The notes: generated from the letters alone by a model not told the origin. A DNA stretch of 64,000 nt from Streptomyces sp. SDr-06 (GCF_003324565.1 NZ_QOLA01000008.1:62001-126000), one strand, 5' to 3'. Shown: positions 1-9,259, numbered from the stretch's first letter. Numbers and translations: made by a program.

Positions 1-665
1 AGCTGCGCTCGCCGCTGACCTCCGTGAAGGGCTTCACCGCGACGCTGCTCGCCAAGTGGGAGCGCTTCACCGACGACCAGAAGCGGCTCATGCTGGAGAC
101 CGTCGACGCCGACGCCAACCGCGTCACGCGGCTCATCGCCGAACTCCTCGACATCTCGCGCATCGACTCGGGCCGTCTCGAAGTGCGCCGCCAGCCCGTC
201 GACATCCCGGCCGCCGTCGGCCGCCACCTCCAGGCCCACGTCGCCTCCGGGCAGTCCCCGGACCGCTTCCTGGTCCGCATCCAGCGGCCCCTGCCCGATC
301 TGTGGGCGGATCCGGACAAGATCGACCAAGTCCTGGGCAACCTGCTGGAAAACGCGGTGCGCCACGGCGAGGGAACCGTCACCATCGAGGTGGCACCAGC
401 ACCCGTCCGCATCGACGAGCACGACGAGAAGGGAACGGCGGTCACCGTGAGCGACGAAGGCCCCGGCATCCCCGAGGAGTCGATGGGCCGTGTCTTCACC
501 CGCTTCTGGCGGGGGAGCAAGCGCGGCGGTACCGGGCTCGGCCTGTACATCGTCAAGGGCATCGTCGAGGCGCACGGCGGCACCATCACGGTCGGACGCG
601 GTCCCGGCGGCGGCGCGCAGTTCCGATTTATCCTGCCCGTCGGCGCTCCGGCGTATCTCCAGTAG
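1..665 (+). CDS. Sensor histidine kinase, C-terminal part (gene enters from the left edge)
   Basis: The reading frame is open to the left edge, so only the catalytic end is visible. The first codons read LRSPLTSVKGF, the part just after the phospho-accepting His of a HisKA domain; the His itself lies outside the window. An ATP-binding HATPase_c domain follows, with an N box (NLLENAVRHG), a G1 box (DEGPGIP), an F box (FTRFWRG) and a G2 box (GTGLGLYIVKG). The protein would autophosphorylate and pass phosphate to a response regulator, probably encoded to the left. The signal and the partner cannot be read from this fragment. It is followed by a 147-bp gap and then pheS, with no reason to link the two functionally. 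Confidence 0.93.
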   Translation, partial: LRSPLTSVKGFTATLLAKWERFTDDQKRLMLETVDADANRVTRLIAELLDISRIDSGRLEVRRQPVDIPAAVGRHLQAHVASGQSPDRFLVRIQRPLPDLWADPDKIDQVLGNLLENAVRHGEGTVTIEVAPAPVRIDEHDEKGTAVTVSDEGPGIPEESMGRVFTRFWRGSKRGGTGLGLYIVKGIVEAHGGTITVGRGPGGGAQFRFILPVGAPAYLQ

Positions 666-713
666 ATCGCCCCCCGAGCCGCCCACGGGCGCAACCGCAT
701 TCCCCCACCCCGT

Positions 714-719
714 TAGACT
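714..719 (+). promoter_or_regulatory. Possible -10 box for pheST
   Basis: TAGACT fits the streptomycete -10 consensus and lies about 94 bp before the pheS ATG. No convincing -35 box is seen 17 bp upstream. The leader holds no Phe-rich peptide frame and no T-box core that I could find. Confidence 0.35.
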
Positions 720-812
720 CGACCTTTGGCGCGTTTGTGTCCGCGCGCTATCGCGGTATCGCTTCGCGGTCGCGGGGACCCCCAGCCAAGACAATCGGAA
801 GCACGGGAAGAG

Positions 813-1934
813 ATGTCGGCACCCAATAAGTCGTACGACCCTGTCGAGGTCGAGGCGCTGAAACCGGAAGAGATCGAGCGCATGCGGGACGAGGCGCTCG
901 CCGCCTTCGCCGCCGCGGGCGACCTCGACGCGCTCGCCCAGGCGAAGACCGCGCACACCGGAGGCACCTCGCCCCTCTCGCTCGCCAACCGCGAGATCGG
1001 CGCGCTGCCGCCGCAGGCCAAGGCCGCGGCCGGAAAGCTCGTGGGCATGGCCCGCGGCGCCGTGAACAGGGCCCTGGCCGCCCGCCAGGCCGAGCTGGAG
1101 GACGAGCGGGACGCCCGGGTCCTGGTCGAGGAGGCGGTGGACGTCACGCTGCCCCACGACCGCGTGCCGGCCGGCGCCCGCCACCCGCTGACCACGCTCT
1201 CGGAGCGCATCGAGGACGTCTTCGTGGCCATGGGCTACGAGGTCGCCGAGGGCCCCGAGGCCGAGGCCGAGTGGTTCACCTTCGACGCGCTCAACATCGG
1301 CCCGGACCACCCGGCCCGCTCCGAGCACGACACGTTCTTCGTGCAGGGCGCCGAGGGCGCCGCCAGCTCCGGCGTCGTGCTGCGCACCCACACCTCGCCC
1401 GTGCAGATCCGCTCGATGCTCGACCGCGAGCCCCCGCTGTACGTGATCTGCCCCGGCCGGGTGTACCGCACCGACGAGCTGGACGCCACGCACAGCCCGG
1501 TCTTCCGCCAGGTCGAGCTGCTCGCCGTGGACGAGGGCCTGACCATGGCCGATCTGAAGGGCACCCTGGACCACATGGTCAAGGCGCTGTTCGGCGAGGG
1601 CATCGAGACCCGGCTGCGGCCGAACTTCTTCCCGTTCACCGAGCCGTCCGCCGAGATGGACATGGTCTGCTACGTCTGCCGGGGCGAGTCCGTCGGCAAC
1701 CCGGACCGGCCCTGCCGCACCTGCTCCAGCGAGGGCTGGATCGAGCTCGGCGGCTGCGGCATGGTCAACCCGAAGGTGCTCACCGCCTGCGGCGTGGACC
1801 CCGAGAAGTACAGCGGATTCGCCTTCGGCTTCGGCATCGAACGCATGCTGATGTTCCGCCACAACGTTGAAGACATGCGAGACATGGTCGAGGGTGACGT
1901 CCGGTTCACCCGGCCGTTCGGGATGGAGATCTGA
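813..1934 (+). CDS. pheS: Phenylalanine-tRNA ligase alpha subunit
   Basis: Catalytic subunit of the alpha2-beta2 phenylalanyl-tRNA synthetase, which charges tRNA-Phe in the cytoplasm. The 373-residue product has an N-terminal helical part with a coiled-coil-like stretch (about residues 1-100) and a class II synthetase core. Visible class II features include HPLTTLSERIEDVF (motif 1 area), YRTDELDATHSPVFRQVE (motif 2) and FGFGIERMLMFRHN (motif 3, with the conserved Arg). The ATG at 813 was chosen because GGGAAGAG precedes it and it matches the usual family start; the frame is also open upstream. Its stop overlaps the pheT start (TGATG), so the two subunits are translationally coupled. Confidence 0.97.
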   Translation: MSAPNKSYDPVEVEALKPEEIERMRDEALAAFAAAGDLDALAQAKTAHTGGTSPLSLANREIGALPPQAKAAAGKLVGMARGAVNRALAARQAELEDERDARVLVEEAVDVTLPHDRVPAGARHPLTTLSERIEDVFVAMGYEVAEGPEAEAEWFTFDALNIGPDHPARSEHDTFFVQGAEGAASSGVVLRTHTSPVQIRSMLDREPPLYVICPGRVYRTDELDATHSPVFRQVELLAVDEGLTMADLKGTLDHMVKALFGEGIETRLRPNFFPFTEPSAEMDMVCYVCRGESVGNPDRPCRTCSSEGWIELGGCGMVNPKVLTACGVDPEKYSGFAFGFGIERMLMFRHNVEDMRDMVEGDVRFTRPFGMEI

Positions 1935-4462
1935 TGCGGGTCCCGCTTTCCTGGCTGCGGGAGTACGTCGACCTCCCCGCCACCGAGACCGGCCGCGACG
2001 TGCAGGCCAGGCTCGTCGACGCCGGCCTCGAGGTCGAGACCGTCGAGCAGCTCGGCGCCGGGCTCAAGGGCCCGCTCGTCGTCGGCAAGGTCCTCACCAT
2101 CGAGGAGCTGGAGGGGTTCAAGAAGCCCATCCGCTTCTGCACCGTCGACGTCGGCCAGGCCAACGGCACCGGCGAGCCCCAGGAGATCGTCTGCGGCGCC
2201 CGCAACTTCGCGGTCGGCGACAAGGTGGTCGTGGTGCTCCCCGGCGCCGTGCTGCCCGGCGACTTCGCGATCGCCGCGCGCAAGACGTACGGCAGGACCT
2301 CGCACGGCATGATCTGCTCCAGCGACGAGCTCGGCATGGGCCCGGACACCACGGGCGGCATCATCGTGCTCCCGCCGGAGCACGAGGTCGGCACCGACGC
2401 GATCGCGCTGCTCGAACTCGTCGACGAGGTCCTCGACATCGCGGTCACCGCCAACCGCGGCGACTGCCTGTCGATGCGCGGCGTCGCCCGCGAGACCGCC
2501 ATCGCCTACGGCCTGCCGCTGCGCGACCCGGCGCTCCTGGACGTGCCCGGGCCCAACTCGTACGGCTACCAGGTCAAGATCGCCGACCCGATCGGCTGCG
2601 ACCGCTTCACGGCGCGCACCGTCACCGGCCTGGACCCCGAGGCCCGTTCGCCGATCTGGCTGCAGCGCCGGCTGCAGAAGGCCGGGATGCGCCCGATCTC
2701 GCTCGCCGTCGACATCACCAACTACGTGATGATCGAGCTCGGCCAGCCGCTGCACGCCTACGACCGCGCCCTGGTCGACGGCCCCATCGGCGTGCGCCGC
2801 GCCGAGCCGGGCGAGCTCCTCACCACGCTCGACGGCACGAAGCGCAAGCTGGACGCCGCCGACCTCGTCATCACCGACAACCGTGGCCCCATCGGCCTGG
2901 CCGGGGTGATGGGCGGAGCCAACACCGAGATCGCCGACTCCGTCACGGACCCCGAGACCGGCGAGGTCAAGGGCACCACCGAGGTCGTCATCGAGGCCGC
3001 GCACTTCGACGCGGTCTCCATCGCCCGCACCGCGCGCCGCCACAAGCTGTCCTCCGAGGCGTCCAGGCGCTTCGAGCGCGGCGTCGACCCGCAGGCGGCG
3101 TCCGCCGCCGCCCAGCGCACCGTCGACCTGCTGGTGCTGCTCGCGGGCGGCACCGCCGAGGCCGGCGTCACCGAGATCGTCTCGCCGTCCGCGCCGCGCA
3201 CCATCTCGATGCGCGCGGACCACCCGGACCGCGTCGCGGGCGTCGAGTACGGCCGCGAGACCGTCGTGCGCCGCCTCCAGGAGGTCGGCTGCGACGCGTA
3301 CGGGCAGGACGAGCTCGTCGTGACCGTGCCGTCCTGGCGTCCCGACCTCACCGAGCCGAACGACCTGGCCGAAGAGGTCATCCGCCTGGAGGGCTATGCC
3401 AACCTGCCCTCCACGCTGCCCAAGCCGCCCGCCGGACGGGGTCTGACGGAGCGTCAGCGCCTGCACCGCAGGGTCGGCCGGGCGCTCGCCGGAGCCGGGT
3501 TCACCGAGGCGCCGAGCTACCCGTTCGTCGCCGAGTCCGTCTTCGACCAGCTGGGTCTGGACGCCGACGACGCGAACCGCGAGGTCGTGAAGCTGGTCAA
3601 CCCGCTCAGCGACGAGGAGCCGGCGCTGCGCACCACGCTGCTCCCGGGCCTCCTCGCCACGCTGCGCCGCAACGACGGCCGCGGCAGCCACGACCTGGCG
3701 CTCTTCGAGACGGGTCTGGTCTTCCACCCGTCGAGCACCCCGGGCGTCGCCGTCCGGCTGCCCGTCGACCGCCGTCCCACCGACGAGGAGATCGCCGCCC
3801 TCGACGCCGTGCTGCCCGTGCAGCCGCGCCACGTGGGCGCCGTCCTGTCCGGTGCGCGCGAGCAGGCCGGCTGGTGGGGCAAGGGCCGCCCGGCCGACTG
3901 GGCGGACGCGATCGAGGCCGCGCGCACCGTGGCGCGCGAGGCGGGGCTCGAACTCACCGTGGAGCAGGGCCAGTACGGCCCCTGGCACCCGGGCCGCTGC
4001 GCCGAGCTGTACGTGACCGGCCAGGACGGGAAGACCCTCGTCGGGCACGCGGGCGAGCTGCACCCGCGCGTCGTCAAGGCGTTCGGGCTGCCCGCCCGCA
4101 GCTGCGCGATGGAGCTCGACCTCGACGCCCTGGAACGGGCCGGGGACGGCGTGGTCCAGGCGCCGAGCATCTCCACCTTCCCGGTGGCCACCCAGGACGT
4201 GGCGCTCGTCGTCGACTCCGGTGTCCCGGCCGCCTCGGTGGAGGCCGCGCTGCGGGTCGGCGCCGGTGAACTCCTGGAGTCCATCCGGCTGTTCGACGTC
4301 TACAGCGGCGAGCAGGTCGGCGCGGGCAAGAAGTCGCTGGCGTACGCGCTGCGGTTCCGCGCCGCCGACCGCACCCTGACGGTCGAGGAGGCCTCGGCCG
4401 CCCGCGACGCCGCGGTGGCCCGTGCCGCCGAGGAGACGGGCGCGGTGCTGCGCGGGGCCTAG
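1934..4462 (+). CDS. pheT: Phenylalanine-tRNA ligase beta subunit
   Basis: The large subunit of phenylalanyl-tRNA synthetase, 842 residues, a normal length. Domains in order: a tRNA-binding EMAP/OB-like domain (about 40-150), the B3/B4 editing domain that removes mischarged Tyr (about 210-400), a B5 domain (about 415-490), a class II-like core without catalysis, and the C-terminal FDX-ACB anticodon-binding domain beginning near ISTFPVATQDVALVVD. The ATG shares one base with the pheS stop. A strong hairpin 22 bp after the stop ends the operon. Confidence 0.97.
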   Translation: MRVPLSWLREYVDLPATETGRDVQARLVDAGLEVETVEQLGAGLKGPLVVGKVLTIEELEGFKKPIRFCTVDVGQANGTGEPQEIVCGARNFAVGDKVVVVLPGAVLPGDFAIAARKTYGRTSHGMICSSDELGMGPDTTGGIIVLPPEHEVGTDAIALLELVDEVLDIAVTANRGDCLSMRGVARETAIAYGLPLRDPALLDVPGPNSYGYQVKIADPIGCDRFTARTVTGLDPEARSPIWLQRRLQKAGMRPISLAVDITNYVMIELGQPLHAYDRALVDGPIGVRRAEPGELLTTLDGTKRKLDAADLVITDNRGPIGLAGVMGGANTEIADSVTDPETGEVKGTTEVVIEAAHFDAVSIARTARRHKLSSEASRRFERGVDPQAASAAAQRTVDLLVLLAGGTAEAGVTEIVSPSAPRTISMRADHPDRVAGVEYGRETVVRRLQEVGCDAYGQDELVVTVPSWRPDLTEPNDLAEEVIRLEGYANLPSTLPKPPAGRGLTERQRLHRRVGRALAGAGFTEAPSYPFVAESVFDQLGLDADDANREVVKLVNPLSDEEPALRTTLLPGLLATLRRNDGRGSHDLALFETGLVFHPSSTPGVAVRLPVDRRPTDEEIAALDAVLPVQPRHVGAVLSGAREQAGWWGKGRPADWADAIEAARTVAREAGLELTVEQGQYGPWHPGRCAELYVTGQDGKTLVGHAGELHPRVVKAFGLPARSCAMELDLDALERAGDGVVQAPSISTFPVATQDVALVVDSGVPAASVEAALRVGAGELLESIRLFDVYSGEQVGAGKKSLAYALRFRAADRTLTVEEASAARDAAVARAAEETGAVLRGA

Positions 4463-4483
4463 CCCGCGCGAGAACGGAACGAG

Positions 4484-4516
4484 AGGGGCGCACCGGGGTT
4501 CCCGGTGCGCCCCTTT
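4484..4516 (+). terminator. Intrinsic terminator of pheST
   Basis: A perfect 14-bp stem (4484-4497 with 4501-4514) closes a GTT loop and is followed by TT. It lies 22 bp downstream of pheT. Confidence 0.85.
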
Positions 4517-4691
4517 CGCCGTCTGGGAACGAGCCGTTGACGCCTCACTCGTTCGGGTGAGAAGTCCGGTCGATCTGCGCAAAAGGACGCGGACGATCGA
4601 AAGAATCGGTCCGGCCGTGCGGGCCGGTGCGGCTTCCGGAGCCTGCGGTCCGGTGCACTACAGCGCGCAGTGGCCTAGGGGGGCCGACGGC

Positions 4692-5759
4692 ATGATCCGT
4701 ACACCGGGATGGACCTCGGCCTGCGCGGTCGCACTCCGCTCCCGCCGGGCCTTCGCCCTCGTCCTGCCGTCCTGCTGGCTCGTCCTGGTGGTCGCCTGGC
4801 AGCTGGGCTGCCCGCTGGCCGGCGAGGACGGGATGGGGCTGCGGGTCGCCACCTGCCTCGCCTTCCTGGTCGCCGTGGTGTGGCTGGCCAACGGCGTACG
4901 GGTCACGGCCGAACGGGAGTTGCGGCGCATCCGGCACATCGCCGAGGTCGCCCAGCGGGTGCTGCTGAGACCCCTGCCCCCGCGGCTCGACGGGATCGCG
5001 CTCGCCGCGGGACAGCTCTCGGTGAGCCGCGGCGCCTCGATCGGCGGCGATCTGTACGAGGCGATGTCGACCCCGCACGGGGTGCGGGTCGTCATGGGGG
5101 ACGTGCGCGGCCACGGGCTCGCCGCGATCGGCGCGGTGGCCGCGGTCCTCGGCAGCTTCCGCGAGGCCGCCCACGACGAGCCCCGACTGGACGGTCTGCT
5201 CAGGAGGCTGGACCGGGCGCTGGCGCGGCATCTGCGGGAGCGCTGCCGCGCCGAGCACCCGGCCTCCGGCGGGGGCGAGCCGGACAGCCCGCTCGCCGAG
5301 GAGTTCGTCACCGTACTGCTCCTGGAGATCCGGCCGGACGGCGAGGTCTACGCCCTCAACTGCGGCCACCCGTGGCCCTATCGGCTCTGCCGCGGCGCCG
5401 AGCAGCTCGCGCCCGGCGACCCGCTGCCGCCGCTCGGGCCCTTCGCGCTCCCCGCCGAGCTGACCCCGCTGCACTGCACCCGGCTGCTCCCCGGCGAGGC
5501 GCTCTGCCTGCACACCGACGGCGCCGAGGACGCCCGGGACGGCGCCGGGCGGTTCTTCGCGCTGCGCGAGGCGCTCGCGGACGCGTCCCGCGGCTCGCCG
5601 GTGGCGCCGGCCGATGTCGTCGACCGAGTGCGGCGCGCGGTCCTGCACCACACCCGGGGGCGGCTCTCGGACGATGTGGCCCTCCTGGTGCTGCGCAACG
5701 ACCGGGTCCGGGTGCCCGCCCAGCAGACCAGCGGCGAGGCGGCCGGTGTTCACCGCTGA
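4692..5759 (+). CDS. Membrane-anchored SpoIIE-type PP2C serine phosphatase
   Basis: Probably dephosphorylates an anti-anti-sigma factor or a similar Ser/Thr phosphoprotein. The 355-residue product has two membrane segments near the N terminus (about 20-42 and 47-65) and a cytoplasmic PP2C/SpoIIE domain (about 90-345). Metal-binding signatures are visible: SIGGDLYEAM, MGDVRGHGL, HTDGAEDARD and SDDVALLVLR. There is no PAS, GAF or HATPase domain, so input must come through the membrane part or a partner. The frame is open further upstream, but ATG 4692 lies just before the first membrane helix and is the natural start. No partner anti-sigma or STAS gene is adjacent. Confidence 0.88.
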   Translation: MIRTPGWTSACAVALRSRRAFALVLPSCWLVLVVAWQLGCPLAGEDGMGLRVATCLAFLVAVVWLANGVRVTAERELRRIRHIAEVAQRVLLRPLPPRLDGIALAAGQLSVSRGASIGGDLYEAMSTPHGVRVVMGDVRGHGLAAIGAVAAVLGSFREAAHDEPRLDGLLRRLDRALARHLRERCRAEHPASGGGEPDSPLAEEFVTVLLLEIRPDGEVYALNCGHPWPYRLCRGAEQLAPGDPLPPLGPFALPAELTPLHCTRLLPGEALCLHTDGAEDARDGAGRFFALREALADASRGSPVAPADVVDRVRRAVLHHTRGRLSDDVALLVLRNDRVRVPAQQTSGEAAGVHR

Positions 5760-5946
5760 GGTGGGGCGCCGTCGCCCTGCCGGGAGTGCCGGGCAGCGCG
5801 GACAGGGCGGACGGCGCCGGGAGCGGGCCGCCGCACTGTACGAGGGGGAGCCGGCGGCCCGGTCGCCTCGAGGAGAGGCACATCAAAGTCAAGCGACTGC
5901 GGGCCGCCGTGGGCAGAGAGCGCGGCGCATAAATGCGGGTACTCGC

Positions 5947-5963
5947 TTCACACCCCGTGTGAA
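5947..5963. promoter_or_regulatory. Operator-like palindrome upstream of the NsdA-like regulator
   Basis: TTCACAC-CCC-GTGTGAA is a perfect inverted repeat with 7-bp arms. It ends 11 bp before a possible -10 box (TACGCT, 5975-5980) and 44 bp before the start codon. The gap 5760-6007 holds nothing else that I recognise. Confidence 0.55.
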
Positions 5964-6007
5964 CCCGGCTCGTCTACGCTGACCGCACCGAGCCAACGGA
6001 GGGCCCC

Positions 6008-7348
6008 ATGCAGCCCAATACCCTGCTCGACGCCCTGGTGGACGAGGCGGGGATCTCGCACGCCGGGCTGGCCGCCCGGGTGAACCAGGCGGGTCGGGCC
6101 AGAGGCCTCGCACTCAGATACGAACACACGGCGGTCGCCCGGTGGTTGAAGGGCCAGCGGCCGCGGGGCCAGGTGCCCGACCTGATCTGCGAGGTGCTCG
6201 CGGGCCGGCTGCGGCGCCGGGTCACCCTCGACGACATCGGCCTCGGGGTGCCCGGCGAACCGGTCGCCGCGCACGGCTCGCCGCTCGCCGGTTTCGTCGA
6301 GCGGGCCACCGCCCTGTGGCGCTCGGACGAACAGCAGCGCACGCACATACTCGACGCCCCCGCCGTCACCGGCACCCCGGCCGTCATGCCCGTATGGGAG
6401 TGGGAGAACCCGCCGGAGGACACCGACGTCTCCCGCAACGGGCAGACCGCGGTGGGCGAGTCCGACATCGAGATGCTGCGCTCGGCGCGCGAGCACTACG
6501 AGCTGATGTACCGCAAGGCGGGCGGCATCGCGACCCGCTCGCGCATCGTCGGCTTCCTCAACGCCGAGACCGCGCCCTTGCTGCGCGGCGGCTACACCGA
6601 CGCCACCGGGCGCCAACTGCACCGCGCCACCGGCGGGTTGGTGGCCATCGCGGGGATCTGCGCGTACGACTCCAACGCCCAGGGGCTCGCCCAGCGCTAC
6701 TTCCACCAGGCGCTGCGGCTGGCGAAGGCCAGCGGGGACAGGGGACTTGGGGCCTATGTCATCGCGCTCCTGGTCAACCAGTCGCTGTTCATGCGGGACT
6801 ACCGCCAGTCGGTCGCCTTCGCCGAGGCGGCGCTGCGGGCGGCGGGCGGCCGGCTGAGCCCCGCGCTCGCGGCCGATCTGCACGCCATGCAGGCCAAGGC
6901 GTACGCGCATCTGGGCGACGGGCACAGCGCGCTGTCCTCGATCAGGAGCGCCGAGTCGGCGGCCGGGCGGATCAGGCCCGGCCAGGAACCGGCCGAGACC
7001 GGTTACGTCCAGCCGGGCCTGGTCAACGTCCAGGTGGCCGAGGCCCTGCTCAGCCTCGGCGATCTGACGGCCGCGCGCGAACAGGCGGCGCTGGCGGCCG
7101 ACGAACCCTCCCACGACAGGGGCAGGGTGCACCGCCTTGCGATGCTCGCGCAGATCGAGCTGCGACAGGGCGACGCGGACCGGGCCGTGGCTACCGCGGT
7201 CGAAATGGCGGAGCGGGCCCGGGGGATGGAGTCGCAGCGATTGCGGGACCGGCTGCGCCTGGTGCGCGAGCACCTGGTCGAGAGCGGTTGCGCCGGCGCC
7301 GACGAAGCCGCCGAGCTGATCGACGGGGCACTTCGCGTTCCCCTGTAA
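6008..7348 (+). CDS. NsdA-like developmental/antibiotic regulator with TPR-type repeats
   Basis: Resembles the streptomycete family that includes NsdA, a negative regulator of sporulation and antibiotic production, but this paralogue's own targets are unknown. The first 75 residues form a helix-turn-helix-like unit (ISHAGLAARVNQAG ... HTAVARWLKGQRPRG). From about residue 150 to the end (446) the protein is a series of Ala/Leu-rich helical pairs typical of tetratricopeptide repeats. GGAGGG lies just upstream of ATG 6008. The palindrome at 5947 overlaps the expected promoter, so autoregulation is possible. The NUDIX gene follows 51 bp later on the same strand. Confidence 0.8.
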   Translation: MQPNTLLDALVDEAGISHAGLAARVNQAGRARGLALRYEHTAVARWLKGQRPRGQVPDLICEVLAGRLRRRVTLDDIGLGVPGEPVAAHGSPLAGFVERATALWRSDEQQRTHILDAPAVTGTPAVMPVWEWENPPEDTDVSRNGQTAVGESDIEMLRSAREHYELMYRKAGGIATRSRIVGFLNAETAPLLRGGYTDATGRQLHRATGGLVAIAGICAYDSNAQGLAQRYFHQALRLAKASGDRGLGAYVIALLVNQSLFMRDYRQSVAFAEAALRAAGGRLSPALAADLHAMQAKAYAHLGDGHSALSSIRSAESAAGRIRPGQEPAETGYVQPGLVNVQVAEALLSLGDLTAAREQAALAADEPSHDRGRVHRLAMLAQIELRQGDADRAVATAVEMAERARGMESQRLRDRLRLVREHLVESGCAGADEAAELIDGALRVPL

Positions 7349-7399
7349 CCGTCAGCCTGCTGCGATATTGCCATCTACTTGTCGGAAGGTGGCAGAAAC

Positions 7400-7936
7400 G
7401 TGCAGTGGACGAACCTGAGCGAACAAACTGTGTATGAGAATCGCTGGTTTCGGGTCAACCTCGCGGACGTAGAGCTTCCGGACGGTCGGCACCTGGACCA
7501 CTTCCTGATCCGGCTGCGGCCGGTCGCCGTCGCGACGGCGGTCAACGCCGCCAACGAGGTGCTGCTGTTGTGGCGGCACCGCTTCATCACCGACAGCTGG
7601 GGCTGGGAACTGGCCGCCGGTGTCGTCGAGGACGGCGAGGACATCGAGGCCGCCGCCGCCCGTGAAATGGAGGAGGAGACCGGCTGGCGGCCGGGACCGC
7701 TCAAACCCCTGCTGACCGTCGAGCCCGCCAACGGGCTCATCGACGCCCGGCACCATCTGTTCTGGTCCGAGTCGGCCGAATACATCGGCCACCCCGAGGA
7801 CGACTTCGAGTCGTCCCGGCGCGAGTGGATACCCCTCAAGCTGGTGCCCGACATGGTCGCCCGAGGGGAGGTCCCGGCCGCCAACATGGCGGCCGGACTC
7901 CTACTCCTGCACCATCTGCGGCTGGGCGACGGCTAG
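7400..7936 (+). CDS. NUDIX hydrolase
   Basis: Hydrolyses a nucleoside diphosphate linked to another group; the ADP-ribose/ADP-sugar branch is plausible, but the substrate cannot be fixed from sequence. The 178-residue protein has a full NUDIX box at about residues 74-96, starting GVVEDGEDIEAAAAREMEEE and ending TGW, which fits GX5EX7REUXEEXGU. GTG 7400 was chosen because GGAAGG sits 10 bp upstream and the family usually begins near VQWTNLSEQ; a TTG at 7379 in the same frame is the alternative. It follows the NsdA-like gene closely and may be co-transcribed with it. Confidence 0.9.
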   Translation: MQWTNLSEQTVYENRWFRVNLADVELPDGRHLDHFLIRLRPVAVATAVNAANEVLLLWRHRFITDSWGWELAAGVVEDGEDIEAAAAREMEEETGWRPGPLKPLLTVEPANGLIDARHHLFWSESAEYIGHPEDDFESSRREWIPLKLVPDMVARGEVPAANMAAGLLLLHHLRLGDG

Positions 7937-7948
7937 CCGCCGCGCGGG

Positions 7949-8206
7949 CTAGTGGCCGAGGGCCTGCCACACGGCGAACGAGAGTGCGCCGACGGCGGTC
8001 AGCACGGTGAGGGCGGGGAGCGGCCACCTGAGGTGTTCCAGGGCCGCGACCCGCCCCACCGCGTCGGTCAGTTCGCGCTCGGTCTGCTCGCCCCGCTGGG
8101 CGAGCAGCGCGAGCTGCCCGTCCAGATGGGCCATGCCGACTTCCAGGCGGCGGCGTAACTCCGCCAGTTCGTCGACGGTGGTCGAATGTCCCGAGTGGGT
8201 GGACAC
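7949..8206 (-). CDS. Small coiled-coil protein with a C-terminal membrane anchor
   Basis: An 85-residue protein that I cannot assign to a characterised family. Residues 10-60 look like a coiled coil (ELAELRRRLEVGMAHLDGQL and onward), and a single hydrophobic helix (about 62-82) ends the protein, so it should be tail-anchored with its bulk in the cytoplasm. The GTG at 8206 is preceded by a strong AAGGAG. It converges with the NUDIX gene with 12 bp between the stops. Confidence 0.72.
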   Translation of the reverse strand: MSTHSGHSTTVDELAELRRRLEVGMAHLDGQLALLAQRGEQTERELTDAVGRVAALEHLRWPLPALTVLTAVGALSFAVWQALGH

Positions 8207-8306
8207 GGTGTGGCTCCTTAGTCCTGTTCCGGACGTGCCAGGGAGGTGCTGGCTCAGAGTCAACTCGCCGCGGCCCAGGGACGGGAGCGTGTGCGATGGG
8301 CATATG

Positions 8307-8347
8307 CGGGCTCGTTCCGCACACCCGGTGTGCGCGGGACGAGCCCG
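8307..8347 (-). terminator. Long hairpin downstream of the 3-hydroxyacyl-CoA dehydrogenase gene
   Basis: The outer stem pairs 8307-8318 with 8336-8347 (one G-T pair), and an inner stem pairs GCACAC (8319-8324) with GTGTGC (8328-8333), leaving a two-base bulge. There is no T run on either strand. It lies between the stop of the dehydrogenase gene and the next start on the same strand. Confidence 0.6.
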
Positions 8348-8398
8348 GCTCATGCCTTTCAGACGTTTACCCGCGTATACAGAAGTACGCCGCTTTAC

Positions 8399-9259
8399 TC
8401 AGGCGTACGAGTAGAAACCGGACCCGGTCTTCCGGCCGAGGCGTCCCGCGTCGACCATCCGCTGGAGCAGCGGGGGAGCGGCGTACAGGGGCTCCTTGAA
8501 CTCGTCGTACATCGAGTCCGCGACCGAGGCGACCGTGTCCAGGCCGATGAGGTCGGAGAGCTTCAGCGGGCCCATCGGATGGGCGCAGCCCAGCTCCATG
8601 CCGTTGTCGATGTCCTCGCGGCTGGCGATGCCCGACTCGAACATCCGGATCGCGGAGAGCAGGTACGGGATGAGCAGCGCGTTGACCACGAACCCGGAGC
8701 GGTCCTGGGCGCGGATGGCGTGCTTGCCCAGCACCTTCTCGACCAGCACCTGGGCCCGGCTGATGGTGCCCTCGGAGGTGGTGAGCGCGGGAATGAGCTC
8801 GACGAGCTTCTGCACCGGCGCCGGGTTGAAGAAGTGGATGCCGATGACCTGGTCGGGGCGCGAGGTGGCGACCGCGAGCTTCACCAGCGGGATGGAGGAG
8901 GTGTTGGAGGCCAAGATCGCGTCCGGGCGGGTCACCACCTGGTCGAGTACCTGGAAGATCTCGGTCTTGACCTGCTCGTTCTCCACCACGGCCTCGATCA
9001 CGAGATCGCGGTCGGCGAACTCGCCCAGGTCGGTGGTGAAGCTGAGGCGGCCGAGCGTCGCGTCGCGCTCCTCTTCGGTGATCTTGCCGCGCTCGGCGGC
9101 CTTCGAGAGGGAGTTGTGCAGCCGGGTGCGGCCGATCTCCAGGGCCTCGCCGGTGGTCTCGGCGACCTTGACGTCCAGACCGCTGCGGGCACACACCTCC
9201 GCGATGCCCGCGCCCATCTGGCCACAGCCCACAATTCCGACGCGTTCGATGTCGGTCAC
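8399..9259 (-). CDS. 3-hydroxybutyryl-CoA dehydrogenase
   Basis: NAD(P)-dependent oxidation of (S)-3-hydroxyacyl-CoA to 3-oxoacyl-CoA, or the reverse, in fatty acid and butyrate-type metabolism. The 286-residue length is that of the stand-alone enzyme. The N-terminal Rossmann fold has GIVGCGQMGAGIAEV (about 8-22). The catalytic His lies in IGIHFFNPAPVQKLVELI and the Ser/Asn region in ASNTSSIP; the C-terminal helical domain includes HPMGPLKLSDLIGLD. The GTG start is supported by a GAAAGG a few bases upstream. It is divergent from the secreted glycosidase-like gene. Confidence 0.93.
   Translation of the reverse strand: MTDIERVGIVGCGQMGAGIAEVCARSGLDVKVAETTGEALEIGRTRLHNSLSKAAERGKITEEERDATLGRLSFTTDLGEFADRDLVIEAVVENEQVKTEIFQVLDQVVTRPDAILASNTSSIPLVKLAVATSRPDQVIGIHFFNPAPVQKLVELIPALTTSEGTISRAQVLVEKVLGKHAIRAQDRSGFVVNALLIPYLLSAIRMFESGIASREDIDNGMELGCAHPMGPLKLSDLIGLDTVASVADSMYDEFKEPLYAAPPLLQRMVDAGRLGRKTGSGFYSYA

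Noticed and set aside
666..812. Phe leader peptide or T-box controlling pheST
   Set aside because: A short frame beginning at 737 exists but contains no Phe codons, and no T-box sequence is present.
1670..4582. A 970-codon open frame on the minus strand over pheS and pheT
   Set aside because: It is antisense to a well-conserved synthetase and has the Arg/Gly/Val-rich composition of a GC-rich shadow frame, with no family resemblance.
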